DNA from: Desulfuromonas versatilis
GTDB taxonomy: Bacteria; Desulfobacterota; Desulfuromonadia; Desulfuromonadales; NIT-T3
Length of the DNA stretch: 64,000 nt
NCBI RefSeq assembly: GCF_019704135.1
Contig: NZ_AP024355.1
Location: forward strand, 3,218,001 to 3,282,000
Direction of reading: 5' to 3'
In this document: positions 1-8,086 of the stretch, piece after piece
Layout of the letters: each line of letters opens with the position of its first letter
Numbering within the stretch: position 1 is the first letter of the stretch
The notes under the pieces: generated by a model
What the model was told of the DNA's origin: nothing
Database searches by the model: none
The model's input: the letters and a program-made list of their open reading frames with translations, nothing else
Made by a program: the position numbers and the translations under genes

Positions 1-179
1 GGAAAATGGATTGTCCCGTCACTGTTGACCCGGACAGTGGCGTCCAGGTCCGGGTTGTCGTAGACGGTCACCTTGAGCACGTCGCCGTCGCCCACCTGGT
101 AGTTGGTATCCACCGCCCAGGCTGGGGGATTCAGGCTGAAGAGCGCCAGGAGAACTGCCATCAGCATCCATCGCTTCAT
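1..179 (-). CDS. Polysaccharide export protein (Wza/poly_export family), N-terminal part
   Basis: The first 59 codons of a minus-strand gene are visible and the rest runs off the left edge. Translation from the ATG at 179 gives a signal peptide (MKRWMLMAVLLALFSL, then AWA), followed by YQVGDGDVLKVTVYDNPDL and a VRVNSDGTI segment. This is the start of the poly_export domain of Wza-like outer-membrane auxiliary proteins, which export capsule and exopolysaccharide. An AAAGGTGG ribosome-binding site lies just upstream. The preceding gene on the same strand is a large outer-membrane barrel, and the EPS assembly genes follow to the right, which fits an export role. The C-terminal part cannot be judged. 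Confidence 0.85.
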   Translation of the reverse strand, partial: MKRWMLMAVLLALFSLNPPAWAVDTNYQVGDGDVLKVTVYDNPDLDATVRVNSDGTIHF

Positions 180-242
180 GATTCCACCTTTTCCCGGGGA
201 GCGGAGTATTCCCGCCGTCCGTCGCCGCATCGGGGTGTTTGC

Positions 243-1595
243 TCAGATGGCGGCGGTAAGCGTGAGCAAAAAGATGTTGGACTGGTAATCCGAGCTGTCG
301 AAGTTCGAATCCCGCTCCACGTAGTTGTAGCCGGCACTCAGATTGAGCCATTTGCGCAGGGAAAAGCCCAGGGCGAGCCCGGCACTGTAGTAGTTGTCCC
401 GGCGTTTGCCGGTTTCCAGATTGACCACAACATCCCCCCCCCGGTAGCTGTCGCGGATGTAGTTGAGATCGGCGATGGCCCGCACCTTGGAGGTGATGCG
501 CTGAGAATAGGCCACCCCGACCCGGTGGGTCAGGACATTACTGGGCCCGGCCAGGATGTCGGTTTCGTTCACCTGGCGCGTGGTGATTAGGGCGACCGAG
601 GTCTTGGGGGTGAAGTGATAGTCGAGCCGTGCCTCACCGATGAAATCGTGGTTGTCGTCGGGATCGCGCAGCCGGCCGTCGAACTGCTTCACGCCGTAAC
701 CGAGCTTGCCCTGCAGCCGGAGCTTCTCACTGGCATCCCACAGCACCCCGGCAAAGTAGTGATGCTCCTGGCTGTCGGGCAACAGGTCGCGATCGTAGTC
801 GATGTCGACGAATTCATATTCGAGAAACAGCGAGGTCTTGGGCCAGAACTGGTGGAAGGCGAACAGGCTGAACCCGTTGTCGTCGCGGTCCCGGAACCGC
901 TCAGCGGTTTCGTCGTAGCTGAGGGTGTACCAGGAGTAGTCGGCGCGCAGCCGGGTTTTCGGGGTGATCCGGTAGACGGCGAGGGCATTGAGCACGTTGG
1001 AGGTGAACTCGTTGAGCTGCCGGGAGTTACCGGTGGCGTAGGGGTCCTGCTCAACCTCGTAGATGTCCAAAAGTTCCAGGGACAGGCCGCCGCGGAAATT
1101 GTAGCGGAACACCCCTTCGCCCCGGTGGTTCACCGTATTCTCCTCGGAAAAATCCGCATGGCGGTTGATGTTGGCGCGGTACAGGGCATAGGCCTGCATC
1201 CGCCGCGGGGCCTCGGTATCGAATCGGGTCAGTTCAAACCCGCCCGGTGCCGTGTTGAGCGTCTCCACGTCCAGAAGGGGTTGCCGGCCGGCCGGTAGAG
1301 AAAACCAGATCCCGGGGGTGATGACCGTTACGAAGTCGCTTTCCTGGTTATCTTCAGTGTTGAACAGGTTGTCCGTGTAATATTCCCCGAGCGAAAAATA
1401 GGGATGCAGGTAATTCCAGGTCTGGCCGAAGGCCGAATCGGGACTCACCTCCAGGCCCTCGGGCATCATGGTCGAATCGTACCCCGCCGAGGAGGGCAAG
1501 CCACCTACCGCGCTGGACAAACTCGCGGCCGCAAGGGGATTGGCCCCAAGGAAAAGAAACACCGCGCCTGCCAGAACCAGTTGTTTGATTCGCAT
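243..1595 (-). CDS. Outer-membrane beta-barrel protein of the EPS cluster
   Basis: A 450-residue protein starting with a clear signal peptide (MRIKQLVLAGAVFLFLGANP, cleaved near AAA). The remainder is rich in alternating aromatic/polar strands such as LELLDIYEVEQDPYATGNS and FLEYEFVDIDYDRDL. The end, NIFLLTLTAAI, is typical of a porin-like barrel. The profile resembles the BBP2-like or exosortase/PEP-CTERM-associated outer-membrane proteins found beside Wza in EPS loci. It ends about 60 bp upstream of the Wza-like gene, so the two are probably co-transcribed. An AGGGGGTTAA ribosome-binding site precedes the ATG. The role is inferred: an outer-membrane accessory of polysaccharide export. The fold call is firm; the exact family is less so. 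Confidence 0.75.
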   Translation of the reverse strand: MRIKQLVLAGAVFLFLGANPLAAASLSSAVGGLPSSAGYDSTMMPEGLEVSPDSAFGQTWNYLHPYFSLGEYYTDNLFNTEDNQESDFVTVITPGIWFSLPAGRQPLLDVETLNTAPGGFELTRFDTEAPRRMQAYALYRANINRHADFSEENTVNHRGEGVFRYNFRGGLSLELLDIYEVEQDPYATGNSRQLNEFTSNVLNALAVYRITPKTRLRADYSWYTLSYDETAERFRDRDDNGFSLFAFHQFWPKTSLFLEYEFVDIDYDRDLLPDSQEHHYFAGVLWDASEKLRLQGKLGYGVKQFDGRLRDPDDNHDFIGEARLDYHFTPKTSVALITTRQVNETDILAGPSNVLTHRVGVAYSQRITSKVRAIADLNYIRDSYRGGDVVVNLETGKRRDNYYSAGLALGFSLRKWLNLSAGYNYVERDSNFDSSDYQSNIFLLTLTAAI

Positions 1596-1633
1596 TTAAC
1601 CCCCTAAGCTGAGGTGGGCCTTCAACCCAAGGT

Positions 1634-1684
1634 AAAAAAAAAGCACCCTTCCGTATGGTTAATAACTACCAAAAGAAGGGGCGC
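1634..1684 (-). terminator. Rho-independent terminator downstream of the CapD-like gene
   Basis: On the minus strand, GCGCCCCTTC pairs with GAAGGGTGC (one bulged C and one G-T pair) around a loop of about 22 nt, followed by nine T. It sits about 65 bp after the stop of the dehydratase gene and separates it from the outer-membrane barrel gene. Confidence 0.65.
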
Positions 1685-1748
1685 TGTCAATAGTCATTGC
1701 TAATTAACCAAGACAAATACTGCATACTCCCCCAACCAAGCCTTTGGC

Positions 1749-3692
1749 TCAGGAGCGCAACAAGACATAGGGGGCCGGCCCCTCGCCTGCTCCCGGGGGG
1801 ATCGCACGCCCGGGGTGAGGCAAGGCCAGGTCGCGGCTGATCTTGTATTCCGGAACTATCCTGTTGAGAACCCTGAGCGCCCCCTCCAGGTCCATGTGGC
1901 GACAGGACTGGTAAAGGTCCTCGATCTGCGCCTTCAGGGTTGCAGGATCGTGAAAGACAGCGTTGGCGACGCAGATCTTTTCGTGCCTGGTCGGACGCAC
2001 TCCTTCGTCATCCAGCAACAGTTCTTCATAGAGCTTCTCCCCGGGACGCAGGCCGGTGAAGACGATCTCGATATCCTCGTAGGGCTTCAACCCCGAGAGT
2101 CGGATCAACTCCTCGGCCAGGTGCAGAACCTTCACCGGCTCGCCCATGTCGAGCAGCATGATGTCCCCTCCCCGCCCCATGCTGCCGGCCTGGAGAACCA
2201 GTTGCACCGCTTCGGGAATGGTCATGAAAAACCGGGTGATGTCGGCGTGGGTGACGGTCACCGGGCCGCCCCTACGGATCTGCTCCTTGAATATCGGCAC
2301 CACGCTTCCGTTGCTCCCCAGGACATTGCCGAAGCGCACCGTCACGAAGTTGGTCGGGCTGGTCCGGGCGAGGGTCTGCACATAGATCTCGGCCGCCCGC
2401 TTGCTCGCACCCATGGCGTTGGTGGGACGCACCGCCTTGTCGGTAGAGACCATGACAAACTGCTGGACGCCAAAATCGTGGGCCCGGTCAGCGAGATTCC
2501 GGGTTCCGATGACGTTGTTGCGGATCGCCTCGATGGGGTTGTGCTCGGACATGGGGACATGCTTGTAGGCGGCGGCGTGAAACACCACCTCGGGCCGCCA
2601 GTGGCTGAAGATGTATTCCATTCGCGCCAGGTCGCGGATATCGCTCAGGCTGGTTTCGAAGGCCACGGCCGGAAACCTCTCCCGCAACTCGTTTTCCACA
2701 TGGAAAAGGGGGGTCTCGGCATTGTCCAGCAGCAGGACGCAGGCCGGCCCAAAGCTCGCCACCTGGCGACAGATTTCACTGCCGATGCTGCCGCCGGCAC
2801 CGGTCACCAGGATCCGCTTGTTCTGCAGATAACCGCGTATTTCCTCCAAATCGATCCGCACCGGTTTGCGGCCCAGCAGGTCTTGGAGTTGGACGTCTCT
2901 GATATGCTGCACCGAAACCGCATCGGTGATGATGTCCTCTACCGAGGGCAGAATCTTCGATTTAACCCCTGCCTTGCGGCAGCGCTCGAGGATTTCCCGC
3001 AGCTCCTTGGGGCCGAGCGCCGGCTGGGCGATCACCACCTGGTCCACTCCGCGCTCGCGGCACAGCCGCTCCAGCCGGTCCACCGGCCCCAGGACCGCGA
3101 CGCCCTGAAAGCGCTGTTGATGCCGCTCGGGATCGTTGTCGATGTAGCCGATCACCTCCCGGTTCAAGTGGGGGTTCTGGCGGATCTCCCTGACGATCGA
3201 CTGGCCCACGGCGCCCGCACCGACGATCAGCAGATGCTCGCGGTTGGCGATCTTGTCCTTTTGGTAAAGAATGTGGTTCTCCCGCAGGATTCGGGTCAGG
3301 ACCCTAGCTCCGCTCAGGGCCAGGAAGCAGAACAGCCCGTCCAGAACCAGGACCGAGCGGGGCAAGGCGGTCAAATGATGGATCGTCACCACGTAAAGCA
3401 AAAAGCCCAGCGAGGCGTAACAGTTGGCCCGCAGCAACACCAACAGGTCCGGCAGGGAAACGTATCGCCACCAGCCCGAAAAGAGCCTCATCCGCCAGAA
3501 TACCGCCAGTTTTATCAAGATGATGGCGGGGAGGGTCGCGTAGAAAGCCTCCCAATATGGTGCGGGGATGTCGCCGTCGAACCTCACTAAAAACGCCAGC
3601 AGAAACGATGACGAAACCACCAGAGCCTGAAACCCCAGCATCAGGGCCGAACGCAGACTGCCTCTATTCAAAAGCCCAACCGAAATGGCCAT
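1749..3692 (-). CDS. Membrane-bound nucleotide-sugar 4,6-dehydratase/epimerase (CapD/FlaA1/PglF type)
   Basis: A 647-residue full-length CapD-type enzyme. Residues 1-145 hold four or so membrane helices. A first Rossmann segment (LLIVGAGAVGQSIVREI) starts near 154. The catalytic SDR domain begins with VTGAGGSIGSEI near 297, followed by AAAYKHVPMSEHNP and VSTDKAVRPTNAMGASKR, where Met replaces the usual SDR Tyr (MxxxK) as in FlaA1/PglF UDP-GlcNAc 4,6-dehydratases. The expected role is to make a UDP-4-keto-6-deoxy sugar for the polysaccharide. The DegT aminotransferase nearby would be the logical next step, but that gene is broken here. A terminator follows. The length matches the family. Confidence 0.92.
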   Translation of the reverse strand: MAISVGLLNRGSLRSALMLGFQALVVSSSFLLAFLVRFDGDIPAPYWEAFYATLPAIILIKLAVFWRMRLFSGWWRYVSLPDLLVLLRANCYASLGFLLYVVTIHHLTALPRSVLVLDGLFCFLALSGARVLTRILRENHILYQKDKIANREHLLIVGAGAVGQSIVREIRQNPHLNREVIGYIDNDPERHQQRFQGVAVLGPVDRLERLCRERGVDQVVIAQPALGPKELREILERCRKAGVKSKILPSVEDIITDAVSVQHIRDVQLQDLLGRKPVRIDLEEIRGYLQNKRILVTGAGGSIGSEICRQVASFGPACVLLLDNAETPLFHVENELRERFPAVAFETSLSDIRDLARMEYIFSHWRPEVVFHAAAYKHVPMSEHNPIEAIRNNVIGTRNLADRAHDFGVQQFVMVSTDKAVRPTNAMGASKRAAEIYVQTLARTSPTNFVTVRFGNVLGSNGSVVPIFKEQIRRGGPVTVTHADITRFFMTIPEAVQLVLQAGSMGRGGDIMLLDMGEPVKVLHLAEELIRLSGLKPYEDIEIVFTGLRPGEKLYEELLLDDEGVRPTRHEKICVANAVFHDPATLKAQIEDLYQSCRHMDLEGALRVLNRIVPEYKISRDLALPHPGRAIPPGAGEGPAPYVLLRS

Positions 3693-3836
3693 TTCAATTC
3701 CCTGCCTTTAAGAAATTTAATAATTGTTAACAATAGAATAAAAGACAAGCGGAGTAATTCAATTACCCTAAGGTTGGGGAGAAGGCCGGAAAATAGGAGG
3801 GAGGATGACCCTGCACCAATGTTGCAATTTTTTCTT

Positions 3837-3885
3837 AAAAACCCCGGCAACAGGGCGGGAGCATTCGGCGACCGGTGGCCGGGGT
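3837..3885 (-). terminator. Terminator after the LuxR-type regulator
   Basis: On the minus strand, ACCCCGGC and GCCGGGGT form an 8-bp stem around a 29-nt loop, followed by TTTT, starting 13 bp past the regulator's stop codon. Confidence 0.5.
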
Positions 3886-3897
3886 CCGAGGCGCGAG

Positions 3898-4554
3898 TCA
3901 ATCGGTGCTGACATTTCCCCCGGTGCCGGCGTTGAGGAATTTCGAAGCCGAGCGGGAAGCTTGCAGGGCCAGTTTCACCCGGTTCTTGACCCCGAATTTC
4001 TTGAAAAGGTGGTTGCAGTGGGACTTGACGGTCTGCTCGCTGATGTTCAGCCTCTGGGCGATCTTCTTGTTGGTGTCGCCCGCACAGACATATTTGAGGA
4101 TTTCGGCCTCTTTCTTGGTCAGCCGGATGTTGGGCTTTTCCTCGCTTTTACTGACCAGGGCATTGCTGATGGTCTTGTGATCGATCCAGAGCTCGCCGGC
4201 ATGCAGCTTGACGATGGCCTTTTTCAGCAGCTGGGAATCCGAGTCAAACGGCATGATCCCCGCCAACCCCTTGGCAACCATCTCCTGAAGATCCACGTAA
4301 TTAAAGGGCCCATTCTCCTCATTGGCCAGCAGCAGCACCTTGGTCCCATTAACGGGCAGGTTCTGGGTGAACACGTGCTCGCAACTGGTCCGGTCGCACA
4401 GGACCACGTCGGGAGAGTCCCTGAGCATGGTGGTCAATTCCTCCGCTCTGCAGGTCACCCCGCCGACGACCAGCTGTTCGGCATCTTCCAGCAATTTCCC
4501 CAAGCCCTCTGCGAGCAGATAGTTGCGGCAGCAGATCAACAGTCGGATTGGCAT
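3898..4554 (-). CDS. LuxR/NarL-type transcription regulator with atypical receiver
   Basis: A 218-residue protein. The C-terminal part (about 140-205) is a clear LuxR-type HTH: LTKKEAEILKYVCAGDTNKK, then IAQRLNISEQTVKSHCNHLF. The N-terminal domain follows the receiver pattern and keeps an Asp near residue 54 (VVLCDRT). However, the acidic pair at the start is replaced by LLICCRNYL, and no conserved KP motif is obvious, so ordinary phosphorylation is doubtful. An AAAGGAATG ribosome-binding site precedes the ATG. It lies about 50 bp after the aminotransferase gene and is likely the last gene of that transcript. It may regulate the EPS locus (inference). Confidence 0.85.
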   Translation of the reverse strand: MPIRLLICCRNYLLAEGLGKLLEDAEQLVVGGVTCRAEELTTMLRDSPDVVLCDRTSCEHVFTQNLPVNGTKVLLLANEENGPFNYVDLQEMVAKGLAGIMPFDSDSQLLKKAIVKLHAGELWIDHKTISNALVSKSEEKPNIRLTKKEAEILKYVCAGDTNKKIAQRLNISEQTVKSHCNHLFKKFGVKNRVKLALQASRSASKFLNAGTGGNVSTD

Positions 4555-4607
4555 CGATCATTCCTTTCGGGAGCGCCCAGCAAGTTTCGCCCCCTCGTTG
4601 CTCATCT

Positions 4608-5887
4608 TTAAGTGGCCGCGGCCATGACTTTGGCGGCCACCTGGCAGGTGTCTTCCATATCCGCCTGGTTCAGGGTGGGGTGAACCAGGAACATCAGGCT
4701 GGTCTCCCCCAATTCCCGGGCGGCCCGAAGCCTTTGGGGAGGCCCCAACCCCGCGTTCCGGAAAGCCTTTTCCAGGTAAATCTCACTGCAGCTGCCGCTG
4801 AAGCAGGGAATCCCCTCCGCCACGATCGCTTCGAGGATGCGGTCCCGGCTCCAGCCTTCCCGCAGCTGCTCGGGACGGACGAATGCATAGAACTTGTAGT
4901 AGGCATGCCCCACCACCGCCGGCGGCAGGGGGACCCGCAAACCCGGAATTCGCCCCAGCCCCTGCGCCAGCACGGCGGCGTTGCGGCGGCGCTGTTCCAC
5001 CCAGCCCGGCAGTTTCCCGAGCAGCACCCTGCCGATGGCAGACTGCATTTCGGTCAGCCGCCAGTTGGTTCCGAATGACTCATGCAGCCAACGAAAACCC
5101 GCCGGGTGCCGGCGGTTAAAGACTGCCTGGTAGCTTTTTCCGTGATCTTTGAAGGACCAAGCCCGCTCCCAAAGACCGACGTCGTCGGTGGTCAGCATCC
5201 CCCCTTCCCCCCCGGTGGTCATAATCTTGTCCTGACAGAAGGAAAAAGCCGCGGCATCCCCCAGAGAGCCGACCATTTTCCCCTTATAGGTGGCCCCGTG
5301 GGCCTGGGCGCAGTCTTCGATGACCTTGAGGCCGCGCTCCCGGGCCAGCTCCAGCAGCGGATCCATGTCACAGGGCCAGCCGGCCAGGTGCACTGCGATT
5401 ATCGCCCGGGTGCGGGGCGAAAGCACCCGCCTCACCGTCTCCGCGGTCAGGTTCTGGCTGTCGGGGTCCACATCGGCGATCACCGGGATGGCCCCGCGCA
5501 TCACCACCGCGCTGGCCGAGGCGATAAAGGTGCGGCTGGTGGTCACCACCTCATCTCCCGGGCCGATGCCCAGGGCAAACAGGGCCAGCTCCAGCTGCCA
5601 TACTGGGGTGCCCAACACCGGCTCCCACGGCCCGGGCCGATGCCCAGGGCAAACAGGGCCAGCTCCAGGGCCACCGTCCCATTGCTCAGGGCGATGGCAT
5701 GGCGACTGCCGACCATCTGCGCGAACTCCTGCTCGAACTTTCGGCCTTCCTCGCCCGTCCAGTAGTTCACCCTCCCCGAGCGCAGCACGGCCGAGGCGGC
5801 ATCCACCTCGTCCTGGGCAAAACAGGGCCAGGGGGCAAAGGGAGCCTGGCGAAGGGGAGCCGGGGCCCAGGGGGCTGCGGTTTTCAT
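4608..5887 (-). pseudogene. DegT/DnrJ/EryC1/StrS aminotransferase, reading frame broken by a 74-bp duplication
   Basis: PLP-dependent sugar aminotransferase. The N-terminal part reads from the ATG at 5887 (AAGGATG ribosome-binding site) as MKTAAPWAPAPL..., with GRVNYWTGEEGRKFEQEFA and ALSNGTVALELALFALGIGPG. The C-terminal part reads in another frame from GIGPGDEVVTTSRTFIASAS to the end. It includes the Schiff-base Lys in SFCQDKIMTTGGEGGM. The frames are separated by a direct duplication of 38 bp (5557-5594 and 5631-5668) with 36 bp between, adding 74 bp and shifting frame. Without that segment the protein would be about 400 residues, normal for the family. It would aminate the 4-keto sugar made by the CapD-type enzyme. 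Either a real inactivation or an assembly artefact. Confidence 0.85.
5557..5668. repeat. 38-bp direct repeat with 36-bp spacer inside the aminotransferase gene
   Basis: Exact 38-bp copies lie at 5557-5594 and 5631-5668, offset 74 bp. The spacer matches neither flank, so this is not a simple tandem duplication. The net addition is not a multiple of three. Confidence 0.95.
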
Positions 5888-6278
5888 TGGCACATCCTTG
5901 TCTCGTCCGGAAGAACCCTGCTGCTCCCGCCAGGGCCGCCGGGAGTTCTGGAAAAAACGGCCCACGCACCGAGTCTGCCGGCAGATTAGCTACATGCTCA
6001 CGCTGTTATTCATTGGCCCGAGGTTGGTGCCACCCGCACCGGAACCCCGGGCGGGTCAGGACCCTTTGTGGTCTTGTGGCTCCGATGGAATTAAAGACTA
6101 CCAATATAAAAAGAAAAAACAATCCGCCATTGGTTTGACAAAAACAGCAAACCTTTTGTGGTCCATTTCCCTGAAAGATTCGGAGATAGGGTGGAGAACA
6201 GCTTAAAGAGAGGGCCAGCCTACGGTCCGGGGGAAACCCGCGCGGGTGATATGGGCATGCGCAGCCGGCAGGACAAGG
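5888..6278. other. Intergenic region upstream of the aminotransferase
   Basis: About 390 bp without a convincing gene. It holds an AT-rich stretch around 6090-6180 that may carry the minus-strand promoter for the aminotransferase/LuxR pair. A weak hairpin with CCCGG stems lies near 5935. No clear terminator was seen for the GNAT gene that ends at 6279. Confidence 0.4.
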
Positions 6279-7079
6279 CTAGAGTTTATTCTCCAGCGCT
6301 TGCATGAGCGGCGAAATGCCGGCCTCCATCCTCAAGGAGGTGTCCAGGGTCCTGGCCTTGTCCAGCCATCCCGCGGGGGGCGTCTTTTCCGGGAGAATCG
6401 CCAACAGGCGGCGGCCGGGGTCGAGCCGACGCAGCAGGCCGAGGGCGTCGCCATCCTCGAGAATTTCCGGGCTGGTGATGCGAAACCAACGATCCCCGAG
6501 CATCCCCACCTCGTAGACCTGACCGGCGGTACGCACCTGAAACCTGGAAAAACCGAACCGCCTTTGGCAAGCCATGGCCTGGGGCAGCTGGCACAAATAG
6601 CCGCTGACATCCGGCGGGCATTCAGGCAGCGAGATGGCCCACCAGGTATGACGGCCAGTTTCCTCGAAACCCAGGGCCCGGTACCAGCTCACCGCCTTGA
6701 CATTGGAATCAAACACATCAAGGAGCAGGCTCCTGCAGTTTCCCGCGCCGAGCGTTTGCAGCGAGCGATACAGCAGCAGCGAGCCAAGGCCCTTGATATT
6801 TTTCTGCTTGTCGGCACAGATGTAATTCAGGAACAGTTGAGGCGGGCGGCAGAGGATTTCGGCGAAGCCGGCCATTTCACCTCCGCTGGCGGCCACCAGG
6901 TACCTGGTATCGGAAAATCCCCCGGGCACCTCGAGCTGCTCCCTCATGTAAAACGGGAAACCGCCGCTTCCATAGATCAGGCGATCGGTCAATTCGGCGC
7001 CGAAGGATCTCAGCGCCAAGGAGCAGACGGCCCCCACATCCCTCACTTGGGCAAAGCGCACCTCAACCTCCAGGTTCAC
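6279..7079 (-). CDS. GNAT-family N-acetyltransferase
   Basis: A 266-residue protein with a GNAT core in the first half. ICADKQKNIKGLGSLLLYRS carries the acetyl-CoA loop pattern, and VFDSNVKAVSWYRALGFEET is the typical NxxAxxxYxxxGF ending. The C-terminal ~110 residues are not recognised. The start is a GTG at 7079 with a GGAGGAG ribosome-binding site inside the 3' end of the upstream sugar transferase gene (17-bp overlap), so translation is probably coupled. In this cluster it may acetylate an amino sugar (inference); the substrate cannot be read from the sequence. Confidence 0.8.
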   Translation of the reverse strand: MNLEVEVRFAQVRDVGAVCSLALRSFGAELTDRLIYGSGGFPFYMREQLEVPGGFSDTRYLVAASGGEMAGFAEILCRPPQLFLNYICADKQKNIKGLGSLLLYRSLQTLGAGNCRSLLLDVFDSNVKAVSWYRALGFEETGRHTWWAISLPECPPDVSGYLCQLPQAMACQRRFGFSRFQVRTAGQVYEVGMLGDRWFRITSPEILEDGDALGLLRRLDPGRRLLAILPEKTPPAGWLDKARTLDTSLRMEAGISPLMQALENKL

Positions 7080-7704
7080 CAGTGCTCCTCCATGTTGGGT
7101 TGTTGTCTCTACCGGCCCGCTCCTGATCGAGATCGAGCATGATGCGCCCCGGGTCGACCTCCGCCCCTCTGCGAGTCAGGACAACGGCCAGGGTCCGATA
7201 AAGAATGCGCAGGTCCAGAAACAGTGAGCGGTGGCGTACATACCAGGTGTCCAGTTCGAACCGTTTCGCCCAGCAGAGCAGGTTCCGCCCATGGATCTGG
7301 GCCCAACCGGTAATCCCCGGTCTCACCTCGAAGCGGACTTTCTCCGCCTCGGTAAAATAAGGAAGATAGCGCGGCAGCAACGGCCGCGGGCCCACCAGGC
7401 TCATTTCGCCCCGCAGCACGTTGATCAGTTCGGGCAATTCGTCGATGCTGGTCTTGCGCAAAAAGCGGCCCAGGGGCGTCAGGCGAAGGTGATCGGGGAG
7501 CAGGCGCCCCTCACCGTCCACCTCCGAGGTCATCGTGCGAAACTTGAACAGGGAAAAGATTTCGGCCCCCCGCCCCAGCCGCTGCTGCCGGAACAGCACC
7601 GGCGCCCCAAGCCGCCAGCGGATCAGCAACGCGGTGAGCAGCAGCAGGGGGCTGAGCAGGAGCACCCCCAAAGCAGCTGAAATGATGTCGAGGCAGCGCT
7701 TCAT
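7063..7704 (-). CDS. Initiating sugar-phosphate transferase (bacterial sugar transferase, PglC/WcaJ family)
   Basis: Start chosen at the ATG for MKRCLDIISAALGVLLLSPL (7704), giving about 213 residues; an upstream extension has no family match. It carries the N-terminal membrane hairpin and the conserved [41 protein letters not shown] and [15 protein letters not shown] blocks. These define polyprenyl-phosphate sugar-1-P transferases that load the first sugar onto the lipid carrier at the inner membrane. A second member lies at 9155-9802. It overlaps the GNAT gene by 17 bp. Confidence 0.92.
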   Translation of the reverse strand: MKRCLDIISAALGVLLLSPLLLLTALLIRWRLGAPVLFRQQRLGRGAEIFSLFKFRTMTSEVDGEGRLLPDHLRLTPLGRFLRKTSIDELPELINVLRGEMSLVGPRPLLPRYLPYFTEAEKVRFEVRPGITGWAQIHGRNLLCWAKRFELDTWYVRHRSLFLDLRILYRTLAVVLTRRGAEVDPGRIMLDLDQERAGRDNNPTWRSTGEPGG

Positions 7705-7756
7705 AAAATTTCTCGAGGAAACACCCCCGCCCCAAAGCACGCCAGACCAGGCCCCC

Positions 7757-7966
7757 TCAATGGCTCGACTTTGGATGGCGATGGGCCCAGAACTCCAGAA
7801 GGTCATGGGCGGTACCGCATTTCAACAGGTATTTTGCGTAAACCTTGCACAGTTCCCCGTCCAACATGCAATTGCCGCAATCGCTTTCGAAGTTCGGGCA
7901 AGGGTCATTTTCGGCGCAGCCCGACGCTCCAGCGCAGGAACGAAAGTCCAACTTGATTGCCTCCAT
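7757..7966 (-). CDS. Small Cys-rich protein (69 aa) in the EPS operon
   Basis: Start at the ATG 7966, preceded by AGAGGA at good spacing. The protein begins MEAIKLDFRSCAGASGCAEN and has seven cysteines in 69 residues, spaced C-x5-C-x5-C-x6-C-x2-C-x6-C-x9-C. There is no signal peptide or membrane segment. The pattern suggests metal or Fe-S binding, but I do not recognise a family. It sits between the FemAB-like gene and a sugar transferase on the same strand, with short gaps, so it is likely part of the EPS transcript. The ribosome-binding site and Cys pattern make it a credible gene; its function is unknown. Confidence 0.65.
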   Translation of the reverse strand: MEAIKLDFRSCAGASGCAENDPCPNFESDCGNCMLDGELCKVYAKYLLKCGTAHDLLEFWAHRHPKSSH

Positions 7967-8086
7967 GAGGTTTCCTCTGCATTCATAAAGCTTTACGAAA
8001 CTGCATGGTAAAGCCTGTCCACGCAAGGGACGAAATCGACATAACACCGCTGAAATTCTTTAAATCACCTCCTTTTTTTTTCGAAA

